Shown here piece by piece: positions 1 to 11,884 of a DNA stretch of 35,149 nt (its first letter is position 1; the number at the start of each line of letters is the position of its first letter). The notes below the pieces were generated by a model. That model saw nothing but the letters and a program-made list of their open reading frames with translations. It was not told the DNA's origin and searched no databases. The DNA comes from Chytridium lagenaria (Eukaryota; Chytridiomycota; Chytridiomycetes; Chytridiales; Chytridiaceae): the NCBI GenBank assembly GCA_025449115.1, contig JAHLKC010000234.1:1-35149 (forward strand), in the 5' to 3' direction. Both the position numbers and the translations under genes were made by a program.

Positions 1-544
1 GGATAATTATATTTCTTTCCTAATATATAATAATTGTTCTTTGCCTTTGACGCCCAGTCTCATTCTGTGTAATGCTTGTATCACCCTCTGGTATTAATTG
101 AAATATTTTTTAAATTAAAAAAAAAAAAAAAAGAATTACACAAAGTTCGAGTAGTGGAGGGGGCATCATCCATCCATCCATCAAATCATCAGTGGATTCC
201 GTCAAACAACACTTTTTATGTAAGCCGTCATCTTTATCATATTTTAAAATTTAATTCTTGAAAGTGAGGAAGGCTCATCATCATCATCATCATCATCACT
301 CTATCCCACTAGAAGAATAGTGGAAAAGGTCAAGGTTACAGTGGATTGTTGGATCATTGAGTACTTTACTCCTCCATCTGATCCCCATCACATCCGTCTG
401 ATCAACCCTCCACTCAACCCATTGCTTACTATACTACTGCGTCAAGTACCATCTACAAAACATCAGCCCACATTCAATACCCCCAGAGCGTACCTACGGA
501 AACCACAAACATACCATCCAACAAACATACCTACCACATCATAA
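1..544. other. Intergenic, simple repeats, no gene seen
   Basis: AT-rich sequence with a poly-A run near 116-132 and a CAT trinucleotide microsatellite near 272-298. The short open frames here have low-complexity composition and no recognisable domain. The sequence just before 545 is A/C-rich, which would suit a 5' leader of the next gene. Confidence 0.5.
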
Positions 545-2398
545 ATGGCCACAACAACACCCACATTCACTCAAGACTGTCTCATCCTGATCAGAGAAGT
601 CTTTCCTGCATGGTATTGATACCTCATTCATCCCTCCTTTTAATCACTTTTCTTCAGGAACTATGACCTTCAAATCGCTGCCGTCGAAGCTGAACCTCTC
701 AGGTGCTGCGACTTTTTGAGAGGAAATGGTCTTGATTATCTGGATTGTAGATTGAATGCGCAAGGAAATTCGGTCATTTATAGGCTGTGAGTATTTACAT
801 TTTTTTTTTGCTGTAAACGAGCAACTTGCCATTACTACTCCTCACTTGTCGTTGGCGAGACATAAGCATTCTAATGTTTACTCTACATTCATACCCTTAA
901 ATCAAAACTTTCATGCTAATAATAAATATTACAGAAATGTCAACCAAGTGGGCATTGTTGGTGCTATTCCTCCGGCTCTCGGAAGATTGGTCAACCTAGA
1001 GATTCTTGACATCAGCACAAACCCTCTTCTGACTGGTGACCTCTCTGTTCTCAGCAGTCTTCCTCTTTTACAATCTCTGTAAGTACACAGGAATATTATC
1101 AGAGTTTTAGTATACATTACAAACTCATATTTATTCCCTTTCATTTTTTATTAGTGCATGTGCCAATACCTCCCTCGCTGGACCCGTCTTTCCGTTGGAC
1201 CTTCCTTATTGCGATTATTCCAACACCAGTCTTTGTAGCGATCGTCCAACACCCTGTCTGGCAAATGCTAGAGGCCCTGTCGCTCCTGGCCAAGATTCTG
1301 GTCTTCCCACATGCTGTGAGTATCTGTCCCCTTTACTTTATATTTTTAGGGAAAATAACCGTTAAACTGATTCTTTGCACCTCCTCCTATAAATTTGACA
1401 GCCGGCGGTTACATCCACCAACACCATCCCCTTCTCCCTCCCCAACCTCTGAAACCCCCGCCACTTCCAACCCGAACCCTTCGACGACCCTCCAACCTCC
1501 AAACCCTCCGCCTCCTCCCTCCCCTCCACAAACACCCCCTCACCAGTTGACTCCTCCCTCATCATCGGCCTCGGCGTCTCCATCGGTCTCGTCGTCCTCA
1601 TCACCGTCGCCTGCATCCTTACCGCATCCCACGGATCCGTAAATCCGCATACGGGGTCACCAAATCCTCCACCCCGCATCCCGACATTGAACCCATTCTC
1701 GTCCCAACCCCAACTCACGATGTGAAATTCGTTTCCGACATGCTCGCCTCATCAGGTCCACCTCCACGCACCTTCTCTCTCCCTGAATCCCGTCGTGCAC
1801 GGACAGACGCTGAAAAAAAAAATGGACATGGACGCCAAAACACCATTCGTGGAAGCTAAAACCAGTCTGAGGATTTCAGTGTTGTCGTCCCGCATATGAA
1901 ACAGCGGGGGGATGAACTCGTTCTTGGCGTTGGAGATACGATTGTCATTTACGAGGTCTACAGGGATGGATGGGCGGAAGGTGTGTCTCGACGAACAGGT
2001 GGACCGCCGTGTTCCCCATTGCGTGTCTTGGGGGTGGTGTCCCTGTTGTGTTGGCTAAACGCATTACGGGACTCATGAAAGTGGATGAACCCACGACCAC
2101 GACCCCACCCTTGTCTGTGGATGATTCATCTGCGTTGAACAGTGTGTTGGGGACCCCGAATACTGCACCTCCGGCAGCAGCGGCGGCGGCAGCAGCGTCG
2201 TTAGGGTCTAATTTGAATAACACGAAAAAGGTGTTGACGCCGAGTCCGTTGAGGTCTGCGGTGACGCTTGAGGATATTTCGGAGAGTGAGGCTGAGGAGG
2301 AGGAAGAGTCTGAGGAGAGTGGGTCTGAGGTTGTGGGAGGTGGGGAACCTGTTTTGGAGAGTGAGAAACCACCGTTACCTGTCACTAAGGTGGCTTGA
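545..2398 (+). CDS. LRR ectodomain - TM - SH3 receptor-like protein
   Basis: I read five exons: 545-612, 658-786, 935-1078, 1155-1315 and 1402-2398, all with GT-AG borders. Exons 1-2 encode an N-terminal cap with a Cys pair (LRCCDFL). Exon 3 carries leucine-rich repeat sequence (GAIPPALGRLVNLEILDIS). Exon 4 is a Cys-rich cap. Exon 5 encodes a Pro/Ser/Thr-rich stalk, a hydrophobic helix (IIGLGVSIGLVVLITVACIL, about 1570-1625) and then an SH3-like domain around 1875-2030 (GDELVLGVGDTIVIYEVYRD followed by GWAEG and VFPIACL). The tail has an Ala run and an acidic Ser/Glu segment. A role as a cell-surface sensor signalling through SH3 is inference. Exon 5 needs several one-base frame changes, near 1450, at the A10 run at 1813, near 1866 and near 2010, so its exact protein is uncertain. 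No clear signal peptide was found at this start. Confidence 0.6.
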
Positions 2399-3574
2399 TT
2401 GACATCTTGAAAGTGCGGTTCTTTTCCTTTTTTTTCCCTTCTTTTTTTTTTTTGGGCCGTTGCGCCGATTCCATTACTCTTTTTCCGATTCCGGGGTTCT
2501 TTTTGTTTTTGATTTTTGTTGTTGTTGTTCTTGATCTATATCTCTGCCCGATGTTTTTTTCTTTTGTTGCGTGTTGAACAAGTTATCTGCAATCTTTACG
2601 AGCCTTATTCTCCTTTCCTCTTTTAAATCTCGGTTCCATTCCTTTTTGTTTTGTTTGTGCGCGTTTTCCTTTTTTCTTGCGGTCCCTCATTTTCTTTTTA
2701 CTTTTTGTTTGGGGTAGATGGGTGGATGGGATTTGAGAATGGGGATGTGGATGTAGGTCATGCTGTTGTAGTGTGTGTGTGTGTGTGTGAGTGTGAGTGT
2801 TATTGAATAGAGGCATAAAATATATAATAGGAATTAGATGTAAAAGGTGTTTGGTGTTTTAAAAGAAAGGGTGGATATACGTATTTAATCTATATATTGT
2901 ATGTATGTCCCTATATTTATTAAATATTAGGCAGAGATGTGAACTTGATCTGTTTATTTATTATTTATTATTATCACCCATTCATTCATTCATTTATTTA
3001 TTTATTTTATTTATTTATTTATTATTTATTACATATTTATTTATTTATATATAGGGAAGAAGTTGGCCAATGAACATAAAGGATTTAGATCAAGGTAATA
3101 GCCCATCCATCTTTGTGTAACATTCATTATTATTTTAATTTTTTAAAGTTTATAAGTTAGATCATTTATTATTAAATAAAATAAATAAAAAGAATAAATA
3201 GGAAAAAAAGAAGACGACGACGTCTCCTGGGAGACCGTCATTTGCATTCAGCAACATTTTCTCTATTTCTATTTCTATTTCTATTCTTTTTGTTTCTTCT
3301 TTCAACGCATTCCCACCGTTTTACATTCCCTTTTTTTTTTGTTTTTTATACTATTCCATACTCCCAACATCATCACCATCACCATCATCATCATCATCAT
3401 CATCCATCGATTCATCACTATTCTCTACTACCCGTCTCTCTATCATGCAACTTGACAACTGAATTCAACTGCATTCCTAACAACTACCCATCAAACAACC
3501 AAGGAGAGTCATTAAAATGCATTATCAAGAAGAAGGAAAGAACAACAAGTACAACAACAGCAACAACAACAAGA
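2399..3574. other. Intergenic with T-rich tract and microsatellites
   Basis: T-rich 3' region of the upstream gene, a GT dinucleotide repeat near 2770-2789, an ATTT/TTTA repeat tract near 2955-3050 and a CAT repeat near 3368-3405. No coding potential beyond low-complexity frames. The stretch before 3575 probably holds the promoter and leader of the next gene. Confidence 0.5.
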
Positions 3575-5747
3575 ATGTCATCATCATCATCGTCATTGCT
3601 CTTCAATACCATCGTCATCGCACTCGCATCATCATCATCAATCCATCATGTCCGTGCAGATGACAATGAAAACTCGAATGATTCCTCTGATCAACCTCCT
3701 CTAAGCCGTAAGTCTTTCGCTAAGCCCCTCTTTTTATTCTCGCTAAAATTATGATTTAGCTTATGGAGCTCTCAGAATTACCGATGATAAATTGGAACCT
3801 CTATCGCCTTGTCGGTTTAACAGTGGTAAAATCAGTTCTTTATTACGCAGTCGCATCGTGTATCGTGGATACCGTGAATATTCCGAGAGAGGCTGTGTCT
3901 GTTTTCATGTATCTTGCTGTATGTTGTCGTGTCTCCCCCCCTTTGTTTTTGTTTCTTTTACGCTTTATATTTCATTTCTAAAAGTTTATGATTCTTTTTT
4001 AATGGGCATACCGGTATTCATGCAATTCAATCTTTTTCTATTTCAGCCCTCGGACCCTAACCGCTTCATCTACCCTCTCGTCGACCCTTTTCAAAAATCA
4101 TCCCAACCCAATACTGGATTCGCCTACATCTCCATCCCGCGCGCACCCACCGATGTTACCTACACCTCCACGGCGGTTTCATCTTCTCAAACATCACCCT
4201 CTCCATCATGCCAACAACACCTCCTTCCAACCCTCCAACCTTTCTTCGCTTTGATCCACTCCCCAACATTGTCCTCACAAACGACATTACCTACATATGC
4301 GATCGAGACGACATTTCATCCAACGTCAGCGTCCCCATTGATATCGTCCTGATCGCCGTCTTTGTACCATTGGGCTTGCTCGCCTTTTGTATCGTCTTGG
4401 CGGTCTGGAGGAGTCGACGACGGGCGAAACGCAATGTGAAGGGTAAAGCGTGGACCGATGGGCCGAGGAGTTTTGAGAAATGGTCTTTTTGGAGACGCTT
4501 TGGCTTGGGTTGGTTTTTGGATGGGGATGCTTGGGCGTATTTATTTGCTGGACGGAAAAAGAGGGGAGATGTTGAGGATAAAGTGGATGATGTGGGTGTT
4601 TGACGATGGTGAGGGTATCATCGATGCAGCAATCGACGAAAAAGACGAATCAGGTCGAACCGGCGATTTGACTGACCCCGAAGATACTTCCGTATTGAAA
4701 ACTCAATCATCCACAGAAACCCTTTCAACATCAACCCCATCTTCACCAACCCTCACTCCAACCCTTAAACCGCGTCACTCCAAACCCCTGAAAACAGCTT
4801 CATCCTCTCCATCCACTCTCTTTGATGATCCCAAGAACGATGGATCCGCTACCACCACCGACATCCGCGACGATAACGGCAATTTGGTTGGAACCGTTGT
4901 CATTGCTGGCGGTATTCCTCCCGATCGATTTCGTGGGGGTCATCCACTTGGTCGCCACCCCCCATCCCACCCAACTCGACCTACTTTGTCGCCGTCTCCT
5001 TCACCGCTGACCAACCCGATGAGATTGATGTGACGCGCGGGGAGGCTTTTACCGTTGAGAAATTCTTTGAAGACGGGTGGGTGCTTGGTCGGAAATCACA
5101 CCAGGGACCGTTTACACCCTCACCAAGGCAAAGGGAGGCGCTAAAGCCGCTGCTGTGCTTCGAACACTCCCTGGTGCCGCCCAACATGTCACTACACCCA
5201 AACCTTCCTTGAAATCAACCACACCGACAGCGAGTCCCATGTTACTCCCATCACCGAAACCCACCCCGTCACCGTTACCGAACCCGAGTCCAGGGATGTT
5301 GCCTTCCCCTGCGACGGTCACCACCCCGCCTTTGTTGAGGTGCCGAGTTGGGGTGCAGGGATGATGATGAGGACGACCCCGAGACCGTCTGTGACGCCGG
5401 CATCGTTTTCGACGATTGTGGAGGAACTGGAGACATTTAAGGATGGGATGGGTGGGGAGGGCGTTGTTGCGCCTGTGCCTGTGAAACCGGTTCCTTTGGC
5501 TGTGTTTGATATGGAGAGACGGAGGGTGGAGACGGGGAGTGGGGAGGAGGAGGGGAGGGAGGGGGAAGGGGTGGTTGAGGTGGGGTGGGGGGGAGGAGGT
5601 TGGGGAGGAGTGGGAGGAGCCGATGGGGAGGGGGACGGAGAGGGGGATGGTGCCTTTGCAGAATCTTGTGGCGGTGACGGAGGAGTATGTTTTGTTTGTG
5701 GGGAGGAGGGGGGGGAATGGGAAATAACTTTTTACATGTTGTTTTAA
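3575..5747 (+). CDS. Secreted ectodomain - TM - SH3 protein, paralogue-like neighbour
   Basis: Start chosen at 3575 because it gives a Ser-rich hydrophobic N-terminus (LLFNTIVIALA) ending in HHVRADD, which fits a signal peptide. Exons read as 3575-3707, 3760-3908 and 4047 onward; the first two sum to whole codons. The ectodomain has no family I recognise. A transmembrane helix lies at about 4335-4410 (DIVLIAVFVPLGLLAFCIVL) with a basic stop-transfer (WRSRRRAKR). An SH3-like domain lies at about 4980-5100 (YFVAVSFTADQPDEIDVTRG, then EDGWVLGR). Frame changes are needed near 4170, 4600 and 5095. The 3' part (5350-5745) is G-rich low-complexity sequence, and where the protein truly ends is uncertain. 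Same strand and same architecture as the gene at 545-2398, so the two are probably related members of one receptor-like family, although this copy shows no LRR. Confidence 0.5.
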
Positions 5748-8500
5748 CACCCCCCCCCCCCCCCCCGTCCCCACATTGGCGTTTTTTTTTTTGGTGATCT
5801 TCTTTTTTTATGTGATATACCTTTGGGATTATGTGGATTATGGAAACCCCCGTTTTGTGTCGTTGTTTCCTTTTTTTTCTGTCGTTTGTTTCAAAGTCTC
5901 TTTGTTGTTGTTTTTTTTTTTACCTCATGATTTTGTGTGTGTCGCTTTCTTTTTTATCCTTATGTTGGAATTGTTTATAACTCTTCCTTCCCGTCCCCCC
6001 CCCTGATGGTATGGAATACCTAATAATTTACCTTTGTATGTCTGGAACGCTTGTTTCTTCATGGCAATGTTATTAATAGAATGAGACGTCTTGATATGGA
6101 AAATAGTAGGGACGTTCAAGGTTTAAGGTATATCAAAACATGACACCTAATTCTCTTGCAAACAATACAACATGTGAGCATGGTCGTGTTCGTCTCGGTA
6201 TCGAAAAGACATGTTTGTGTAGTGTCATTACGGACTAACAAAAACAAACTTGTCGAAAAAATGCGATGCGGATATGCGGGACGCTCATTTATTGCCATAC
6301 AACCCGTGCATCACCTCAACGACCTCACGAAATGAGTCGACTTTTGCGGATTTGGTGTAAGGATTTCTGTTCCCTTTATCCATGTTCGGAAATCCGGTTT
6401 GGATTTGGCGTAAGGATTTTTCTTGACGTTCATCCATGTTTGAATATTCGGGATGGTCCGTTTCTTTGTTATTAGTGCGAGAGGTCTTGGAGTGGAGGGC
6501 GATGGGTGTTTACGTCGTTACAAAGAAATATCGTCAAATTTAAAGTAGGACCGGCCTACACTCACATTGTCCTGTACGGTTATCTACAAACACACGAGTC
6601 GTTGTTTGTTCCTGTGTAGTAGTATTGATTAGAAGTGAGTGGCAGACACTTTTCGTAAGCTTCTTTTTTCTTGAAGGGGTGTCGCTGTTTTTTTAGGTTG
6701 AAAAGCGCACCTGAACAGCCGACGCAGTCGAGATAAACATCCCATCGGCGTATATATCCCAAGAATAGTGTGTAGCTCGAGCGGTCGCAGACGGTCACGT
6801 TGCTCTCCTGAATGAACGGCAGAGTCTATAATGCAATTATACCCGTACGGGAGGGGGGCGGGGGAGTCGTGTCGAATTTATTTACTTTGTTCATCCAGAT
6901 TCTGCACCGGTTATAAACTTGAGACCCTGATAGAAAGGTCCTCCAACTGAATAACCACTACTTTTGAGTCTTCAGTACAGCTTAGGTTTGTAAAATCCGT
7001 CTCGTGAATTGAGTAAGGTTAAATGCAAGGGTAAGATTGCACATCTGGTACAGCGTGAAGACGGAGGTCGCTTGAAGGAATATAATGAGGAAGGGGCTCC
7101 CACGACACAGCGGTGGATATCAGCCGAATTATTCATAAGGGGTGACTGATAAACGTTGATATTATTTTTGAGTCTCCCTGTATTGGATACGCCTTAGAGA
7201 GCGTGAGCACCCCTCCCCTCCGCCTTCCTTTCCCCTTCCCAGATATTTTCTTTCCCTGGCATCAGTACTTTTCCGACAGCGTGCTCTTTGTGAGCATAAA
7301 CCATCAATAGATCTATGAATGTAAGAGTGTTTTCCGTGGTTGGACAACGATTAAAAGAATTTAGCGAAATGGCAGGCAATGATGACGCTTGAAAATGTTT
7401 ATGGTTCTCAAATTGATCGTGTTTTAGGGTATGAGCATCTCCTCTCTTTACTACGGCTCTGGCGCAAATATTGCTTTTTGATAAGCTTTTACATGTTTAT
7501 TAAATAATTTGATTACGTAAAGAGGTAATTGGAGGAAGATGTGTTCAGATTCGAAGGTCGCTGCAGCATAGCGGAGGATGGCTAAGAGGCTCCAATGTTG
7601 GTGTCATTGGAGGATGGGCTAAGAGGCTCCAATGTTGGTGTCATTGATCAGGCGGTCAGAGTTGCATCGATTCGATCGTAGACAGTAATTAAAAGACAAG
7701 ATATAACTTAAGTCGAAATACCATTTGTTCACCACCAAGAATTTCGCGCCGATATACCGACCTTTCACTTTCTTTCACTTCCAAATCAAAAGGGCCAGCC
7801 AATACCCTTTTACAAGTATCAACCGAAACACAAAAATTACAACTCCCTCAGATGCGAGGTTCTCCAAAGCCAACCTTCTTGATCGAAGGCTTGGAATAAG
7901 TTCAGGTAAGTAACCCGCAGATATCGGACCACCCCATTTGAGGCGGTCGAATGATGGGCGCTGCGGGAATATAGAGAGATAGAGGGTTATGATGGTGTTT
8001 TATAGGTGACGTGAGGTTCTTCAAAACTGTGAATATGTGCATTTGAGACGACATCAATCTGCCGCGGTTTTCCCTGCCTGTAGCCTCCGACTTGAGTGGC
8101 TTAAAGAGAGCAAATAATAGTTGGAAGATCCTCTCAACTTTACCAACTTTGTAGTCCTTGCCGTTAATAATTAAAATAAAAGGTAATCAAAGACTTGCCC
8201 TCGGCCTCCATTACCTCGTTGCCTACTTGATGGCTTTCCTCTCTCGCGATGAAGATGTCGACACCCCCAAAGCCCAATGGCATTGTCGCAAAGACACTGC
8301 ATGCTGGACTGAGCATCAAGAAGACGGGGACGGATACCCCTCCACAATGGTGGATGAATCCTAACTGATGATGCTTAGGTTTGAAAACAGGCGATCAAGT
8401 GTGGTGTTCTTCGTAGTAAACACTGTCAGCGTTTGCAGCTGCTACCTATAATGCAAAAGTCCAGTCAAGTTCCCGTCAGGGTAGCCAAAGAAAACGATAC
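5748..8500. other. Long gene-poor stretch
   Basis: Begins with a run of about 18 C at 5749-5766 and T-rich sequence. I see no frame with domain content. It includes a near-perfect tandem duplication at 7573-7645 and a diverged repeat at about 8026-8180 that resembles 27296-27450. Two short + strand frames (7725-7913, followed directly by a GTAAGT; and 8158-8364) might be exons of an unknown gene, but nothing supports them beyond being open. Confidence 0.4.
7573..7645. repeat. Tandem duplication, 36-37 bp unit x2
   Basis: Two adjacent copies of a unit beginning GGAGGATGG and ending TGGTGTCATT, at 7573-7608 and 7609-7645. They differ by a single extra G in the second copy. Looks like a simple local duplication. 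Confidence 0.9.
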
Positions 8501-8520
8501 GAAGATGGCATGGTTGAACA

Positions 8521-9348
8521 TCAATTTATTTCCGTTGCAATCACCGATGACGGACAACCCATAACATCTACAGAGTGCACACACCTCAGGTGCCGATTAA
8601 GATCACCCCGCTTAATAAAACCTTTTCTGACACAAATGGCAACCCTCTTTCTTGTGGATCTCGGAAGATGCCTATAGACATGTGTCTTCACTGATGATTT
8701 CCGTGACAACACTGCTGTGCAGCCATCAATGGGGCAGTGCCAACCAGTGGGGTTTGCTCGATGTATTTCTACAATTTCTATGCTATTCTCGTCGACCGGG
8801 ATCCCGCCACATGTGAGCTGCAATAAAGAGCGAGTAGCTTGTCGTTGAGGCAAATATACGCTATAGCTTGACATTGATGCAAGTTCGATGAGTTCTTTAA
8901 GGGGGTCCAATGGTAGGTCCGAATTTTGGGTTTTCAGCAGGTCGTTCGCTGATGGCTGATGTCCTCGAGGGCGTAAGATTTCTAGGTTGTTAACTTCGCC
9001 AAGTAACGATGCTCGTGAACGATCCGGTCTGTTGACCTCACCAAGGCATTCTAACAGCCAGCTATCCACCTCATAATCTGCCCCCACGATATGCTTTTGA
9101 GAGATGTTTTGATCGACACGCACTGCTGGACCTTGTTGGGAACATTGACGTTGTGATCTTGTCAGCCAACTGGTTAAAGACAACACATCATCCTTACCAC
9201 CAGTAATATTGTTACTTAGTAGAGTCCATGCAAACATCTCTTCTGAAACATCACTTTGGGTGCTCAAATTACTCCTTAACAACTCGTTGGAGTTCTGCGA
9301 TCTGAAGCCATCTAAAGAGGCGCCTAACGTCCAGCACGGTTGCTTCAT
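8521..9348 (-). CDS. C2H2 zinc-finger protein, putative transcription factor
   Basis: Single-exon frame of 275 residues. A canonical C2H2 finger occupies residues 205-227 (C205-x4-C210-x12-H223-x3-H227). A second finger-like unit follows at 239-258, with the fungal signature KGFIKRGDLNRHLR, but its first Cys is missing and the spacing from C239 to H253 is one residue too long, so it is degenerate or affected by sequence error. The N-terminal 200 residues are rich in Ser, Asn, Gln and Leu with no recognised domain, as is common for regulatory regions. DNA binding in the nucleus is inferred from the finger. The start was chosen as the first Met of the open frame. Neighbours give no hint about targets. 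Confidence 0.75.
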   Translation of the reverse strand: MKQPCWTLGASLDGFRSQNSNELLRSNLSTQSDVSEEMFAWTLLSNNITGGKDDVLSLTSWLTRSQRQCSQQGPAVRVDQNISQKHIVGADYEVDSWLLECLGEVNRPDRSRASLLGEVNNLEILRPRGHQPSANDLLKTQNSDLPLDPLKELIELASMSSYSVYLPQRQATRSLLQLTCGGIPVDENSIEIVEIHRANPTGWHCPIDGCTAVLSRKSSVKTHVYRHLPRSTRKRVAICVRKGFIKRGDLNRHLRCVHSVDVMGCPSSVIATEIN

Positions 9349-9744
9349 GATATTTGCTGGCTTCGAATCAATATGGCGGCAGTAAGAGCTTGTCGGTGGT
9401 TGACTGATTGATAAATCACTCCAATGCGATAGACGGAATGGTGGGATGATGCCAATATGTATGTGTGTTTTATACGATTCACAGACCTTTACTATTACTC
9501 CAAAATACGCTCGTTACTTGAGCAGTTTGTGATGCAACTTGCTGCACAAGAACTTGTGTTTCGCAAAAGACTGTTGTGACCCTTGTTGGCGTTTTCAGCA
9601 ACAAACCTAAATAAATATAGTGGTCCACAAGCTTGTGTTCACCATGTGGAGTAATACATGTTCCGTTCAAAAACACTTTTGTGTAACAACCCTGTTAGTT
9701 GAAATCTTTTGTTAAAGTCCCTTATTAACTATATAGGTATATAC

Positions 9745-10135
9745 CAGGGTGGAAAAAACCCGATTTTTATTTTACAAAAATCGGGTTTTTCATAAATTCA
9801 ATTAAACCCGAATAAAACCGGATTCGGGTTTTTGAAATTGTCAGGACGGTGAAATTGTCAAAATTGTTGCTGTGGATGAAGTTCTTATTTTGTGGAATAA
9901 ACGATCAACGTCAAGAACAACATCTCAACGCACCTCCTCATCCAAACTATTTTCAGACCCACAATATTCAATGTGAAATCGAGTAAAATTTTTTGAGCAA
10001 AGGTATGGCCGGCAGGATATACGGATAATTTAATTTTCCGCAAAAACCCGATTTTGAGGTTGTTTCCAAAAATCGGGTTTTTCTAAAAATCCTTAAAAAA
10101 ACCGGATTTGTAAAAAAGCCGATTTGCCACCAATG
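9745..10135 (+). mobile_element. hAT-type MITE, copy A, 391 bp
   Basis: Non-coding element starting CAGGGTGGAAAAAACCCG and ending in GCCACCAATG, flanked on both sides by the 8-bp duplication GTATATAC (9737-9744 and 10136-10143). The ends match the CAGGGGTGG consensus of copy B at 13662-14053 with small changes, and an 8-bp duplication with CAGGG ends is typical of hAT transposons. The interior is built of many short inverted and direct AAACCCGAT / ATCGGGTTT units that could fold extensively. It carries no transposase, so it would need one supplied in trans. It lies about 65 bp outside the left terminal repeat of the larger element. Confidence 0.85.
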
Positions 10136-10199
10136 GTATATACCAGTGTGCAGTGTGGCAGGTCCTATATATGGGCTTTTGTGTTTCTGTACATACATT

Positions 10200-10530
10200 T
10201 GTGTAACTTTATCAGGTTACATTTGTGCTCAAATGCGCTGCAAAAGCGCTGCAAAAAGCGCTGATATACATGCTGCAAACGCACGGCAAGAAAGAAAACG
10301 CGCTGTTGAAAGAATTAGAGAAACAAGTTATTTAATGTAAACATGCTTTAAATGTGAAGACCACACTGTCATCGCCGCGCCGAGACCGCGCTGCAAACAG
10401 TAATACACCTGGACGAGGTGCAAAAGTCGCTGCAGAAACACTGCAAACGCGCTGCAGAACGCAATTAACAAGCGCTGCAAAATGACGCAATACTCATACA
10501 AACACTATTCAAACACGCTGACAACGCGCT
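10200..10530 (+). repeat. Subterminal array of GCGCTGCAAA units (copy 1)
   Basis: The motif GCGCTGCA(A/G)A or close variants recurs about eight to ten times between 10233 and 10530, irregularly spaced. The same units appear at the other end of the element (14100-14147, as TTTGCAGCGC) and in the inverted copy (26270-26570). Clustered short repeats inside terminal inverted repeats are usually protein-binding sites for a transposase; that role is inferred. Confidence 0.7.
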
Positions 10531-10635
10531 GCAGTGTAGGCTGCCAGCCTGCCAAAACTGTTTTATCACAAAGCGGTATAAAAAGTCAATCTGTTGAAGG
10601 TATTTTTAGGCTCAGTAGCACTCTCCCCTAGCACG

Positions 10636-11519
10636 ATGAAGATCTCATTCATATTTACACTCGCTCTCGGCGTTTTTGTATTTGCAGTACTTCTCATGGT
10701 CATGCAATTCCAGAAAGCTCGAAACATCGCCAAAGTCATCTTGTTCGAAGACAAATGGATCGAATTGATTTGGAGCGTGCCGTCGACAACTGGGAGCGTG
10801 GTCAGACTACTGTCGTTGCGCGCCTCATCAGCCAAACTCCCAAATACTTCCACGCGGCTGTCTACAGTGCCGGTTTGGCTCAACTGATATGGCAAATTGG
10901 GTTCGACTTGTACACGGCTGCTAAGGAGAACCGGCAATGGGCGGCCAAAAAAGACGACATCGACCCAAACTCCTTCGTTGAAGACTTCACTGCATCCTCT
11001 CGCTACACAAAAGCCATCAAGAACGAAGAGAATCTCCTATCGCAGGACGAGTGGCTCCGCTCCAACCTCACGTTGAATCTTCGGACCCAGTACTTGATTG
11101 AGCACTATGACGAATCTACGCCTTTCAATCTCAAGCTTGTTGAGCCCATTCCTCCCAAAATGGACAATGCAACACTCATGGGATTTGTCCTTCACGATGG
11201 CAACGGCTTGGAACGAAGGGAGATATCCGACCGAGACAAGGTTCTGTGGATCAGCGCTTGGATTACTTTTGGCCCATGGTTCTCTCAACTGAAGTACAGT
11301 TGGGACGATCGTGGGAATGCCCAACCGTTTGAGAAGCTACTTCGAGAGGGTATTCAAACGATGGAGGATACTGGAAGATCTGCAGTTTGTGCGGATATGA
11401 GTCGGTCCGACAGGTTTTTCCCTGATGGCAGAGAGCCTCTTGTAGAAGTCTTGGTAGCCCAAACCATTGGATATAGTAGCTACCCTTCTGTAGACTGTTT
11501 TGGCAAAAGACCCTTCTGA
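10636..11519 (+). pseudogene. Secreted-protein ORF, copy 1, frameshifted
   Basis: Nearly identical to the 294-residue protein encoded at 25257-26141 on the other strand, but one G is missing at about 10684 (TTTGCAG here, TTTGGCAG in the other copy). This puts the signal-peptide part (MKISFIFTLALGVFVF) out of frame with the body. The body remains open from a Met at 10755. Whether the loss is real or a sequencing error cannot be decided here, because one-base breaks are common throughout the window. A protein started at 10755 would lack the signal peptide. Confidence 0.8.
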
Positions 11520-11520
11520 G

Positions 11521-11690
11521 CTTGCCGCCTTGATTGATGGAACCTCTTTCGTATTTCTCTTTAATCCTTTCCCTCCACTTTGATGAGACCTCAAGTCCTT
11601 TTCTGCGCTTGCCGCCTTGGTTGATGGAACCTCTTTCGTATTTCTCTTTAATCCTTCCCTCCAAGTTGATGAGACCTCGAGTCCTTTTCT
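11521..11690 (+). repeat. 86-87 bp tandem repeat x2, copy 1
   Basis: Two units starting CTTGCCGCCTTG at 11521 and 11608, directly after the stop of the secreted-protein ORF. The same pair occurs inverted at about 25095-25262. The unit length is not a multiple of three, so it does not preserve a reading frame in both copies. Confidence 0.85.
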
Positions 11691-11884
11691 CTCCCAGTAT
11701 GCACTTGGTGTTTCTCTTTCTCGTTTTTTTTCGTGCTTCTCCTTCTCTTTTTCTTTCTCTTTCTTGTTCTTGTTTGTTTTTTTGTTTAAGCTGTGGATGC
11801 GGTGTTTGAATTCATTCCTTTGATTTGTTTACGAATTGCATTAATAAAGCTTCATCCATTGCCGAGAATCATTTCCGCCTTCCG

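Noticed and set aside
3368..3405. CRISPR-like array
   Set aside because: It is a plain CAT trinucleotide microsatellite without spacers; no array of repeats with unique spacers exists in the window.
5340..5747. Gly/Glu-rich protein as an independent gene
   Set aside because: G-rich low-complexity sequence open in two frames; more likely the 3' part or tail of the preceding gene.
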